A stretch of 34,594 nt of DNA, from positions 1 through 34,594 of IMG/VR virus record IMGVR_UViG_2162886007_000001. The stretch is one strand, 5' to 3'. A program made the translations under genes and the position numbers. Shown here one piece after another: positions 23,101 to 30,180 of this stretch; position 1 is the first letter of the stretch; each line of letters starts with the position of its first letter. The stretch is from a virus. The notes beneath the pieces are model-generated. The model ran no database searches and was not told where the DNA came from. It worked only from the letters and a program-made list of their open reading frames with translations.

Positions 23101-23717
23101 CGCGACCACCCCCAACCACTGGCGCCACCGAGCCGCGCCAGCATCAATGGGAAGTCGCCCAGCGTCTCCGGCGGCTCGTCCTGCCCATCGACCGACCTGG
23201 CCTGCTGCATCACCGCGCGCAGCTCAGCGGTCTTGGTCTCGATCATCGCCGCCGACTTGGTGATGGGATACGCCATGCGGACGGCCATCGTTGCTGTCAT
23301 CGCATCGACCAACAGGGAATCCCACTGGTGTTCGTCCACGTCTGCGATGTAGGTCAGCGGGAAGACAACGGCATCGCTCAGCAGGTAGCGCCCTTCCGCG
23401 CGGAAATCGATGCGCTCATTCCTTTCCGGGTTGCCAACCGCCAGGGTGCGCAGCCAGTCGCCGGGGAGCAGGAAGCGATGGGCATAGCCAAACTCCGGCG
23501 CCTGGGCGTCGGGGGAGAGCTGCACGCGCCTGATCGCGCAGTTCCACGGATGGCTGCGCAGTACCGCCTTGCGGACCTGCGGGTACAGGCCAGCGGCAAG
23601 CTTGGCCCTGTCCAGCTGCGCCGCGCCACCAGCCTCATCAAAGCTGGAGATAGGCTGAGCGCCCAGTGAGAGCAGCGCGTTAGAACAGATGGTTACTGCG
23701 TTCGCGGTTTCCGTCAT
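23097..23717 (-). CDS. Tail tubular protein A (T7 gp11-like)
   Basis: 206 residues. It opens TETANAVTICSNALLSLGAQPI, followed by YPQVRKAVLRSHPWNCAIRR, the characteristic motif set of the gp11 head-to-tail adaptor family. It forms the dodecameric ring between portal and nozzle. A strong GC hairpin separates it from the cement protein gene upstream. Confidence 0.9.
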   Translation of the reverse strand: MTETANAVTICSNALLSLGAQPISSFDEAGGAAQLDRAKLAAGLYPQVRKAVLRSHPWNCAIRRVQLSPDAQAPEFGYAHRFLLPGDWLRTLAVGNPERNERIDFRAEGRYLLSDAVVFPLTYIADVDEHQWDSLLVDAMTATMAVRMAYPITKSAAMIETKTAELRAVMQQARSVDGQDEPPETLGDFPLMLARLGGASGWGWSR

Positions 23718-23738
23718 CGCGGCTGGCCTCTTAGAACA

Positions 23739-23759
23739 CCGGGGGCGCGCGGCCCCCGG
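23739..23759 (-). terminator. Strong hairpin between head and tail genes (partial terminator or processing site)
   Basis: An 8-bp perfect stem CCGGGGGC / GCCCCCGG with a 5-base loop is extended on the outside by AACACC / GGTGTT pairing. It is followed on the minus strand by TCTAAG with no T run. It lies after the capsid and cement genes, where an attenuator would raise capsid expression over tail proteins. Confidence 0.6.
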
Positions 23760-23795
23760 CGGGTGTTACATGCGATATGGGAATCCCCGTATCGA

Positions 23796-24314
23796 TCAGT
23801 TACCGTCGATGAAGTGGCCCTTGAGCGCCACGTTGCCGGCGGCGGTCGCACCTGCGGTCAGGGTTGCGGCCACGTCGTACCAAACGCCCGGATCCGACGG
23901 CAGGCCCAGCAGGCGCCACAGCGGCCATTCCAGCTTGTCCACGGTGATGAGGCCCGATTCACGCAGGACGTTGGTGCCGTCCAGGGCGGCGGAAAGATCC
24001 TGCGCCGAGGCGAAGAAGTCGGCATCGACAACCGCGCCGGCGTTGCGGGTCGGAATGTCGTAGAGGCCGATATCCGCCGCTGCACCGGTGATCGCGCTGC
24101 AGGAGGCCAGCACCGAGCCGACACGCCAGCCCGACATGACGGAGAAGAAGCGCAGCACGCTGGCGGTGCTGTCGCCGTTGGCCACGGCAACCACGCCGAT
24201 GGATTCTTTGACGCGGCCGGTTGCGACCTTCGTGGAAGCGAGCTGCGAGGCGCCGAGAGTGGGAGCGGAATCGCGGGCGGTGATCGCGGCGCTACCCTTG
24301 GTGACTACTGCCAT
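23796..24314 (-). CDS. Capsid cement/decoration protein (Bbp16-like)
   Basis: 172 residues, Ala/Gly/Val-rich and beta-like, with no charged-helix regions. It lies directly after the major capsid gene, where BPP-1-type phages encode the Bbp16 cement protein. It carries the motif set GRVKESIGVVAVANGDSTAS, VLRFFSVMSG and IGLYDI that I associate with that family. It probably binds capsid three-fold sites and stabilises the expanded shell. A ribosome-binding site AGAGG precedes the start. Confidence 0.72.
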   Translation of the reverse strand: MAVVTKGSAAITARDSAPTLGASQLASTKVATGRVKESIGVVAVANGDSTASVLRFFSVMSGWRVGSVLASCSAITGAAADIGLYDIPTRNAGAVVDADFFASAQDLSAALDGTNVLRESGLITVDKLEWPLWRLLGLPSDPGVWYDVAATLTAGATAAGNVALKGHFIDGN

Positions 24315-24374
24315 GATGAATACCTCTTGATGGTGTGGGTAGGTGGGCGGTAACCGTGGCTACCGCCCGGCCGA

Positions 24375-25238
24375 TCAGGTTTCCTGCACGTCGATCTGGA
24401 CAACCTTCTCTTCCTCGACGCGGGTCGCGCCGATGGCCTGCTTGGCGTAAACGCGGACGTTGAAGCCCTTGCCCGGATCCTCGCCAACTCGCGTGGTGGT
24501 GTCCTTGCCGATACCGAGGGCAACACCAGACTTGGCCCAGGCGAACAGGGAGCGCGTGTTGCCCACCTTCGGAAGGCGCTCGGACGGGATCCAGGTGAAG
24601 CCCATCCACTTGCCGACCACGTCGCCGGTCTCCAGGAACTTGGCGGCCATGAAGTCCGCCGAGGTCAGCTGGGTGTCGGCCAGAATGTCGGCGGCGGCCT
24701 GAGCGCTGTAGGCCATGAACAGTTCCTCACCGCCGATGGCGTCAGCCTCGTTGCGACGGAAGATGGTCTTCGCCTGGATGATCTTCGCCTTGCTGAGGCC
24801 GGTAGCGTTGACCGCGATCTTCTGCGAGGCCGGCAGCGCAATGGTGCTCGTGGTGCTGCGCGAGTTGCCGCCCAACGCCGCGATGACAACGTCATCCTTG
24901 GTGCGGTTCATGGCGTTGACCATGGCCTTGACGTAGTCGCTGGTCGGGTCGACCAGCATGCGGACCTTGTCCAGGTCATCGATCATGTCGCCATCTTCCC
25001 AGTCGAACAGGTCGATGAAGCGGGTGGAATGTGCCTGATCGTTGATCGGGGTATCAGCGTGGCGCACCAGACGGCGCTGAGCGGTACGCTGGCCCAGCCG
25101 GTTCACCGACTTGGACATGCCGACGATGTTGGGTTCGAGGGTCACCGCACTCTGAAAGCGCGATTCGGTCTGCTGGGCGACGTGCTTGAAGTTGTCTGCG
25201 AACTGCTGCACGAACGCTTCGGTAATGAACTGGCTCAT
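24375..25238 (-). CDS. Major capsid protein
   Basis: 287 residues. A helical N-terminus (FITEAFVQQFADNFKHVAQQ) is followed by RTAQRRLVRHADTP, then DWEDGDMIDDLDKVRMLVDPTSDYVKAM, and AAKFLETGDVVGKWMGF. This matches the small BPP-1-like (Bbp17-type) capsid proteins with the HK97 fold. The gene is preceded by a leader of about 150 bases, a terminator and copy B of the late motif, suggesting its own strong promoter. High expression is expected. Confidence 0.88.
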   Translation of the reverse strand: MSQFITEAFVQQFADNFKHVAQQTESRFQSAVTLEPNIVGMSKSVNRLGQRTAQRRLVRHADTPINDQAHSTRFIDLFDWEDGDMIDDLDKVRMLVDPTSDYVKAMVNAMNRTKDDVVIAALGGNSRSTTSTIALPASQKIAVNATGLSKAKIIQAKTIFRRNEADAIGGEELFMAYSAQAAADILADTQLTSADFMAAKFLETGDVVGKWMGFTWIPSERLPKVGNTRSLFAWAKSGVALGIGKDTTTRVGEDPGKGFNVRVYAKQAIGATRVEEEKVVQIDVQET

Positions 25239-25388
25239 GGAGACTCCGAAGTTGTGGATGGGGTGTTCGTGCCTGCTCGGTTATCCCTTGCGGGGCCGTG
25301 CGGTTCGCGTGGCAACGTGCGCGGGCAGAGCTGGTTATCCGAGAGCCACCTCGGGCCAGATGCACGCAGTTTTGAAGGGATGCCCAGA

Positions 25389-25407
25389 CGGGTTCCCGAC
25401 TATTTGC
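25389..25407 (-). promoter_or_regulatory. Late-region repeated motif, copy B (before major capsid gene)
   Basis: Minus-strand reading GCAAATAGTCGGGAACCCG. It lies immediately downstream of an intrinsic terminator and about 150 bases before the capsid ATG. Locally GTTCCCG and CGGGAAC also make an inverted repeat with an 8-base spacer. A terminator followed by this motif and a leader is what a separate capsid promoter would look like. Confidence 0.65.
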
Positions 25408-25413
25408 GGGAAC

Positions 25414-25439
25414 GAAAAAGCCCCGCACTTGGCGGGGCT
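25414..25439 (-). terminator. Rho-independent terminator upstream of the capsid gene
   Basis: On the minus strand AGCCCCGC, loop CAAGT, GCGGGGCT, then TTTTT. The loop is identical to that of the terminator after the repressor gene. It ends the scaffold-region transcript just before the capsid leader. Confidence 0.9.
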
Positions 25440-25461
25440 CTTGTCGGCTATCGGTGGTCCA

Positions 25462-25608
25462 TCACCACCAGCGGATGGCATCCAGCAGCATCGAGATGCC
25501 GACGATGAAGAAGGCCCAAGCAGCAACGCGCCATGCCTTGGCCCTGAGCATTGCGACACGCTCAGCCCCTTCGGGGGACATTCGGCCAGCGATCCTTACC
25601 CGAATCAC
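25462..25608 (-). CDS. Small single-pass membrane protein, 48 aa
   Basis: The GTG at 25608 overlaps the stop of the preceding gene as GTGA, and the stop lies 23 bases before the terminator stem. The protein has a basic N-terminal half (Arg at several positions, MSPEGAERVAML) and one membrane helix at about 28-44 (VAAWAFFIVGISMLL), ending AIRWW. Coupling and placement make it a credible gene. No family recognised; it may be a virion or envelope-associated microprotein. Confidence 0.6.
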   Translation of the reverse strand: MIRVRIAGRMSPEGAERVAMLRAKAWRVAAWAFFIVGISMLLDAIRWW

Positions 25609-25982
25609 AGGCGAATCTCCGTGGGTGCCATGCCCAGCGCGTGCGCGCCCAGCACTACCGCACCGTCAGCCTGTTCGGCCTTCGCCCACAGCAGCTTGCG
25701 CAGACTTTCAATTGCCGCCGCTCGAGCGTACCCGCGACCGCGCACCGCATCGAACTGATCCGCCACCATGAAAGTCGCCGACTGTGTCACGGTACTACCG
25801 TCTCTCAGCAGCAGAACGCAGACGAAAATCCGGTGAAGTGGAGAGTTATTGCCCCCACCAACCGCGTCTGCATGTGCTCTCCAGGTGATGTGGTCGTGCC
25901 CGTGAGCACCCTCGGCCGCTGTGAAGTAGAACTCCTGGATCACCTCGGCCTCTGCCGTCTCTTTTGCAGCCATGGTTCTCAT
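25605..25982 (-). CDS. Hypothetical protein in the head region, 125 aa
   Basis: AAGGAG lies 8 bases before the ATG. The protein is mixed alpha/beta, with a histidine-rich loop (GAHGHDHITW) and a C-terminal helix (AAIESLRKLLWAKAE). It lies between the scaffold gene and the 48-residue membrane protein, upstream of the capsid. No known family recognised; a minor head protein or assembly factor is possible from position only. Confidence 0.6.
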   Translation of the reverse strand: MRTMAAKETAEAEVIQEFYFTAAEGAHGHDHITWRAHADAVGGGNNSPLHRIFVCVLLLRDGSTVTQSATFMVADQFDAVRGRGYARAAAIESLRKLLWAKAEQADGAVVLGAHALGMAPTEIRL

Positions 25983-25994
25983 AGTCGTTGCTCC

Positions 25995-26819
25995 TTAGCG
26001 AACTGCTGCCGCGCCGAGCTGGCGCGAGTTGGCGCCATAGCGCCGCTGGTACAGGTCGGACAGCTCGCGCACCTTCTGATCGTGCTGCGGGTGCTTACCG
26101 TCCATGTACGCCGGATCGGCCTTGATGGCGGCGATCTTGCCTTCCCAGTCCTGGGTGGCGACCGCATTGCCATTGATCGGGGTGTCCTCGTTCAGTTCGG
26201 CACCAACGGCAGCCGCGAAGCGCAGGAAGTCCGGATCGTCTCCGTACTTCTCCTGCAGGCGCTGCAGGCTGCCAGCGCCATCGCCCTCGGCGGCGAATGC
26301 CTTCACTGCGCGCATCGCTTGGCCCAGGTTCTTCTGCAGGGCCTGGTCGTCGCCCCAAACCTTGCCCAGCTCCGCGCGGGCCTCCTCCTGGCTGATCGCA
26401 GTGTTGCCTGCCAACAGGTCCGGCGCGAATCCGAAGTATTCCTTGAGGAAGAAGTTCACATGCTCCTGCGGGATGCCTGCCTCATGGGCGCGGCCGAGAA
26501 TGCCCTTGAACAGGGGATCAGACTTGACCTCATCGACGTTGACGCCATCAGGCATGCCATCGATCACGTATTCCTCTGCCGTCTTCGGAACCGTGCCCAC
26601 TGGACGAGACTTCTCCAACTCGGCATAGCTGGCAGCCAGCTTCCGGGACGATGCCTCAAGGTCCAGGTCACTGCCGCCCTCCTTCACCGTGCGGAACTTC
26701 TCGGGCAGCCAATCATTTCCGGCGCCCTGGTTCAGCAGCGACGGGGCACCGCCCTGATCGCCCTGGCCACCGTCGCCTCCACCCTGACCGCCGTTGTTCT
26801 GGTTGCTGGTATCACTCAT
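25995..26819 (-). CDS. Capsid assembly scaffolding protein
   Basis: 274 residues with the usual scaffold composition: a low-complexity Gly/Gln/Asn/Asp N-terminus, then LPEKFRTVKEGGSDLDLEAS, an acidic helical middle (PLFKGILGRAHEAGIPQEHV, AISQEEARAELGKVWGDD), and a C-terminal helical and basic end (RELSDLYQRRYGANSRQ). It lies between the portal block and the capsid, as expected. It co-assembles with capsid protein and is lost at maturation. Confidence 0.85.
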   Translation of the reverse strand: MSDTSNQNNGGQGGGDGGQGDQGGAPSLLNQGAGNDWLPEKFRTVKEGGSDLDLEASSRKLAASYAELEKSRPVGTVPKTAEEYVIDGMPDGVNVDEVKSDPLFKGILGRAHEAGIPQEHVNFFLKEYFGFAPDLLAGNTAISQEEARAELGKVWGDDQALQKNLGQAMRAVKAFAAEGDGAGSLQRLQEKYGDDPDFLRFAAAVGAELNEDTPINGNAVATQDWEGKIAAIKADPAYMDGKHPQHDQKVRELSDLYQRRYGANSRQLGAAAVR

Positions 26820-27045
26820 CGCTGTCTACTCCATTCGCAAGGTTGCACTGCCTGACAATGTGATCCACGACGGAGCGCGCTCCCTCGCGGTGGAAGGTGT
26901 TGAGGACGGCATCAATCCCGCCCGAAAGTTGCGCCGGCCGGTGGAACTTCTTCACCAAGTCCTCAAGGATCAAGGCGCCCTCCGCATGGTTCTCAAAGAC
27001 GCGGGCGTACATTTCCGGCGTCACCTGGGTTGCTCTTTCGCTCAT
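26812..27045 (-). CDS. Bbp19-like small protein, 77 aa
   Basis: A short helical protein (YARVFENHAEGALILEDLVKKFH, then ARSVVDHIVRQ) of the type found between portal and scaffold genes in BPP-1-like and T7-like phages (Bbp19 family, recognised by pattern and position). It overlaps the portal stop by four bases and the scaffold start by eight. Function unknown; probably virion assembly. Confidence 0.68.
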   Translation of the reverse strand: MSERATQVTPEMYARVFENHAEGALILEDLVKKFHRPAQLSGGIDAVLNTFHREGARSVVDHIVRQCNLANGVDSDE

Positions 27046-28655
27046 GCGGCTGCCGCCTGTTGGGTCTGTGCCTGGGCGGACATAGCGATGGCCTGCTCGC
27101 CCATCTGCTGCTGCTTGGCCTGCTCAGCTGCCTGCGTGCGCGCATCCAGCTTGGCCTGCATCTCGGTGTCGCTGAGCATGACCTTGCTCGGTACGCCCAA
27201 GCCGTCTGCCGCGATCTCAAGCGCCGCGTCATCGTTGAGCCGATCAAAGATGGCCATGTCACCGCCCTTGGCCTGGGAAATGAGGCCGGCGGTTTCGTAT
27301 AGGCGCTGGGTTGCTGTGACCTCTTCCAAGCGCTGGGCGCGCGCCATCGGCGATACGTATCGGACCGAGTAGTCCCGGCCAGCCAGCGACTCAGGCGGCT
27401 CGCCAAGGATGCCGGCGCGGTATGCGATGCCAAAGCACCGCTCGATCAACGGGCGCAGGTACTCAGCCTGCAGGCGGCCGTAGATCGGGCCCAGCAGCTG
27501 GCGAATCATCTCCACGCGAACATGCACTTCGGTGGCCGTCATCGCCGGTCCGTCCTGCGGCTGGAGCTGGTCCGCCATCAGAATTTTGCGGATCGATGCC
27601 TTGAGATCGTTGACCATGAAGTCAGCGAGCTGGAAGTTCGCCCCCGTCTGGAGGGGCTTGATGGCGTCGGTACTGCTGGCGATCAGGATCTTGCGCGCGC
27701 CCAGCTTGGCCGTGCGCGGGTTGAACACGCCGTCATCCTCAGCGACCCACATGCCGCCCACAGCAACGTCTGCCGATGCGAGCTGCAGGGCCTTGAGTTC
27801 GTTTAGTACGCGGATATCGGGAAGCGCATCGAACACCGGGCCCACGCCATAGCTCGTGTCCGGGATCCGCTGCCAGCGCGGTGCGATAACCGGGAACTCG
27901 TGATAGCCCGATTCCCGCACAAGCTGCTTGCCCTTCGACTCGACCACGTAGGAAGCGAACGGGAGATTCTTGGCCATCCTGGCGCCCACCACGTATGGCG
28001 TGCGCGGCTCAATGGCGTGGATGAACGAGACCAGCTCGTCCGGCTTCTCTCGCGCGAGCTTCTGCGTGCCCTCGCTCAGGTTCTCCAATCCGAATGTCTC
28101 GGCGGCGGTCCTGGCGGGCATGGAGTGCTCGCGATAGCAGGTATCCACCAACCCGTCGCGTCGGCTGCTCGTGATGTAGACGCCAGCGATAGGCCACTGC
28201 TCGAAGGAGTAGCCTCCGCGCTCACGATCCTCATCCACATAAAGGGCGAACCACCCTGCCGCGACGGTGTCGAGGCACGCCTCATAACCCTCTGCGTCGA
28301 AGTTGGATTGATGGATGTTGAGCCAGATGGTCTCTGCCGCGTTGTCGAGATAGCGCTTGTCGTCCGGAGTCTCGCCGTCCACGTCCAGCTCAAACCAACG
28401 GGAGTTGGCCGGGGTCAGGCCGGACATGATCGAGGACGCCAGCACCTGGCTTGCCTGGGTGCCGGTCGAGTCCTGTATCCGCGCCTTCTGGTTCTGTGCC
28501 TGCTGGGCATCAACAACGTTGCCATTGAACCCATGCGCCCGCAGCGGGAACGTCAACTCGAAGCAGTCGCGCCAGACCTGCTCATGCACCTGGCGCTTGC
28601 CCTTGAGGTCGCTCAGCCGCTTGCAGATTCGGGCAGCGTTCTCGGCGCTCATCAC
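27042..28655 (-). CDS. Portal protein (head-tail connector)
   Basis: 537 residues. Family hallmarks include an N-terminal helix (NAARICKRLSDLKGKRQVHE), FDAEGYEACLDTVAAGWFALYVDED, RWQRIPDTSYGVGPVFDALPDI and MTATEVHVRVEMIRQLLGPI. The C-terminus is a Gln/Ala-rich helix (QAEQAKQQQMGEQAIAMSAQ), as in T7 gp8-type connectors. It forms the dodecameric ring through which DNA is packaged. It overlaps both neighbouring genes in ATGA junctions. Confidence 0.92.
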   Translation of the reverse strand: MMSAENAARICKRLSDLKGKRQVHEQVWRDCFELTFPLRAHGFNGNVVDAQQAQNQKARIQDSTGTQASQVLASSIMSGLTPANSRWFELDVDGETPDDKRYLDNAAETIWLNIHQSNFDAEGYEACLDTVAAGWFALYVDEDRERGGYSFEQWPIAGVYITSSRRDGLVDTCYREHSMPARTAAETFGLENLSEGTQKLAREKPDELVSFIHAIEPRTPYVVGARMAKNLPFASYVVESKGKQLVRESGYHEFPVIAPRWQRIPDTSYGVGPVFDALPDIRVLNELKALQLASADVAVGGMWVAEDDGVFNPRTAKLGARKILIASSTDAIKPLQTGANFQLADFMVNDLKASIRKILMADQLQPQDGPAMTATEVHVRVEMIRQLLGPIYGRLQAEYLRPLIERCFGIAYRAGILGEPPESLAGRDYSVRYVSPMARAQRLEEVTATQRLYETAGLISQAKGGDMAIFDRLNDDAALEIAADGLGVPSKVMLSDTEMQAKLDARTQAAEQAKQQQMGEQAIAMSAQAQTQQAAAA

Positions 28656-28879
28656 ATGCCCCCGAGGGTTGTGCGGCCCTGGGCGCTGGCCAGCAGCGAG
28701 GGGGCGCTGCCAGTTGTCAGGCCATCGGCGCCGAGGGTGAGCAAGCTACTATCCCGGCGGCGGCGGCGACGCGAGGCGAGCGCGAGGTTCGCCTCAGATG
28801 CAGCGGTCGCCTCAGCGGCTCGCTGCTCTGCCACCAAGTCGCGCTCGACCACCTTTGGCTGCTTCTTCGATCCACACAT
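28652..28879 (-). CDS. Small MCGSK protein, 75 aa
   Basis: Opens MCGSK and carries a block of six arginines (ASRRRRRRDSS) before a C-terminal PSLLASAQG. The upstream gene has the same N-terminus and a matching C-terminal arrangement (RRRSS, then PSSLLASG), so the two look like a tandem duplication. Small proteins beginning MCG next to portals are common in short-tailed phages; they are presumed minor virion proteins. It is coupled to the portal by ATGA. Confidence 0.7.
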   Translation of the reverse strand: MCGSKKQPKVVERDLVAEQRAAEATAASEANLALASRRRRRRDSSLLTLGADGLTTGSAPSLLASAQGRTTLGGM

Positions 28880-28883
28880 GAGG

Positions 28884-29234
28884 TCAGCTCCTATTTCCGC
28901 TGGCCAGCAGCGACGATGGGGTGGCGCCCTGGCCCATCAGGCTTACCGCGAAGGAGCTGCGGCGGCGCTTGAGGCGTTCGTTGAGGGATTGGGCAGTGGC
29001 TTCACTGGCGGCACGCGCGGCGGCGGCCTGGGCTTTCGGTAGGACGTTCTTGGCGTCCTCCGCTGCCAGCCGCTCGGCCTCCTTCTCAGCAGCGATGCGC
29101 GAACGCTCCTTGCGCAGGTCGCCAGTCGGGTCGCCGATTGCTGTCTTGGTGATGCCCAGCGGGTCCGCGTACTTGGCGTTCTTGCCAGTCAGCAGGCCGG
29201 CGGGGTCCAGGATCTTGGCCTTGCTCCCGCACAT
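28884..29234 (-). CDS. MCGSK protein, 116 aa (paralogue of the next gene)
   Basis: N-terminal MCGSKAKILDP, then a charged helix (RKERSRIAAEKEAERLAAEDA), an Ala-rich helix, an arginine patch (RLKRRRSS) and C-terminal PSSLLASG. It is longer than its neighbour through an insertion of about 40 residues in the N-terminal half. It lies four bases before the neighbour's start. Possible head-completion or minor virion protein; role not established. Confidence 0.7.
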   Translation of the reverse strand: MCGSKAKILDPAGLLTGKNAKYADPLGITKTAIGDPTGDLRKERSRIAAEKEAERLAAEDAKNVLPKAQAAAARAASEATAQSLNERLKRRRSSFAVSLMGQGATPSSLLASGNRS

Positions 29235-29237
29235 GGC

Positions 29238-29684
29238 TTAGCCCCTCGGGATCTGGTTCGGCTTGGGTTCGGGCACAACCCAACCCGCCTCGGTCAGCAC
29301 TGCACGGGGCTGCGTGTCGACTCGAACAGGCTCAGCAACGGCGTCCGCATCGCCATGGCTATCAGCCGGCGCGCTGGCACTCTCGGTCGCGCTGTCGCTG
29401 CCCGCAGCCGCGAGGGCTTCATCGATGGCCGCCAGGACGCTCACACGCTTCTTGCCGTCAGTCTCGATGGCGTGCAGCAGAAGCAGCTCGTCATGGTTCA
29501 TCGTCGGCAGCGCGTCCACCACATCCGGCACGTTGAGCGAGGCGATGGCGGTCAGTTCTGCTCGCAGCGCTTCGTCGGCGGCAGTGACGCCGGCATCGGT
29601 GGTCGCAGCGGCGGCGTCGGTCACGGTATCGGGCGGGGCGATGGACTCGCCGGGGACGCGGGGCTTGAGTTCGGGCGCGGGCAT
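29238..29684 (-). CDS. Hypothetical acidic protein at the head of the structural block, 148 aa
   Basis: Start at the ATG at 29684, 7 bases after TGGAG; an upstream in-frame start would run through the regulatory motif at 29734. The protein is Ala/Asp/Glu/Thr-rich and probably partly disordered, with one compact helical part (LRAELTAIASLNVPDVVDAL, then HDELLLLHAIETDGKKRVSVLAAIDEAL) and a C-terminal VLTEAGWVVPEPKPNQIP. It is the first gene after late motif copy C. No family recognised. Confidence 0.6.
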   Translation of the reverse strand: MPAPELKPRVPGESIAPPDTVTDAAAATTDAGVTAADEALRAELTAIASLNVPDVVDALPTMNHDELLLLHAIETDGKKRVSVLAAIDEALAAAGSDSATESASAPADSHGDADAVAEPVRVDTQPRAVLTEAGWVVPEPKPNQIPRG

Positions 29685-29733
29685 GGTTGGCTCCAGCACT
29701 GAGGATGTGCGGCCAGTCTGCGCACCGCCCCGT

Positions 29734-29753
29734 GCGGATTCCCGACTATCTGC
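29734..29753 (-). promoter_or_regulatory. Late-region repeated motif, copy C (before the head gene block)
   Basis: Minus-strand reading GCAGATAGTCGGGAATCCGC, 50 bases before the first structural gene and downstream of the small HTH gene. It shares ATAGTCGGGAA with copies A and B, and the 16-base plus-strand string CGTGCGGATTCCCGAC (29731-29746) with copy D. The remaining intergenic sequence (29685-29922) holds no gene that I can see. Confidence 0.65.
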
Positions 29754-29895
29754 GAGGCTTGATCGCTTTACCTGCGGCGCAGGCAATCTCCACTGGGGAC
29801 CGCCCCGCCATCGCGATGACACTGCACAATTTTCAGCAGTGCTTTGAAATCAATGAGCTATCGCAACCGTCTGCCTTGTGGGGGACGGTTCGATG

Positions 29896-29916
29896 GGGGT
29901 AGCGATTCGCTACCCC
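29896..29916. repeat. 21-bp palindrome after the HTH gene
   Basis: GGGGTAGCGA, one central T, TCGCTACCCC: a perfect palindrome 7 bases past the HTH gene stop. It has no T run on either strand. It could be a dyad for a DNA-binding dimer or a strong RNA hairpin that attenuates the early leftward message. Confidence 0.7.
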
Positions 29917-29922
29917 ATTCCC

Positions 29923-30153
29923 TCATGTCCGTGGCGCCTCGTGCCGGCTCTGCCCAGTCTTCGCAATCCACAGGTCGAGCAGTAGCTCCCCGTCCCTATG
30001 CTTCGGTTCGGCGCCCTGCTTCCATCCCAGGATGGTCGAGCGCGGCGCCCGTGTGTGCATCGCCACGGAACTCACTGGCACGCCCGCGCGCGCCAAGTCG
30101 TCCAGCAGTCGGAACCAATCGATTCGCCCCTCAGGCGCATCAGCCCTCACCAT
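29923..30153 (-). CDS. Small HTH DNA-binding protein, candidate late regulator
   Basis: 76 residues from the ATG at 30153, which follows GGGGG; the ATG twelve bases upstream has no ribosome-binding site. The helix-turn-helix is DDLARAGVPVSSVAMHTRAP followed by the recognition-like RSTILGWKQG, in an XRE/Cro-like layout. The C-terminal helix is DGELLLDLWIAKTG. It is the last gene of the early leftward block, immediately before the first late motif and structural genes. This is where phages often place a late-gene activator. Binding to the repeated motif is a hypothesis. Confidence 0.68.
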   Translation of the reverse strand: MVRADAPEGRIDWFRLLDDLARAGVPVSSVAMHTRAPRSTILGWKQGAEPKHRDGELLLDLWIAKTGQSRHEAPRT

Positions 30154-30180
30154 ACGCACCCCCATATGTACCGCACGGAA

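Noticed and set aside
25551-26855. 434-codon plus-strand frame opposite the scaffold region
   Set aside because: It is the antisense shadow of strongly supported genes, has a Cys/His/Leu/Arg-rich composition, and no ribosome-binding site or neighbours.
27900-29042. 380-codon plus-strand frame opposite the portal and MCGSK genes
   Set aside because: Antisense to the portal and MCGSK genes; high GC produces such long empty frames.
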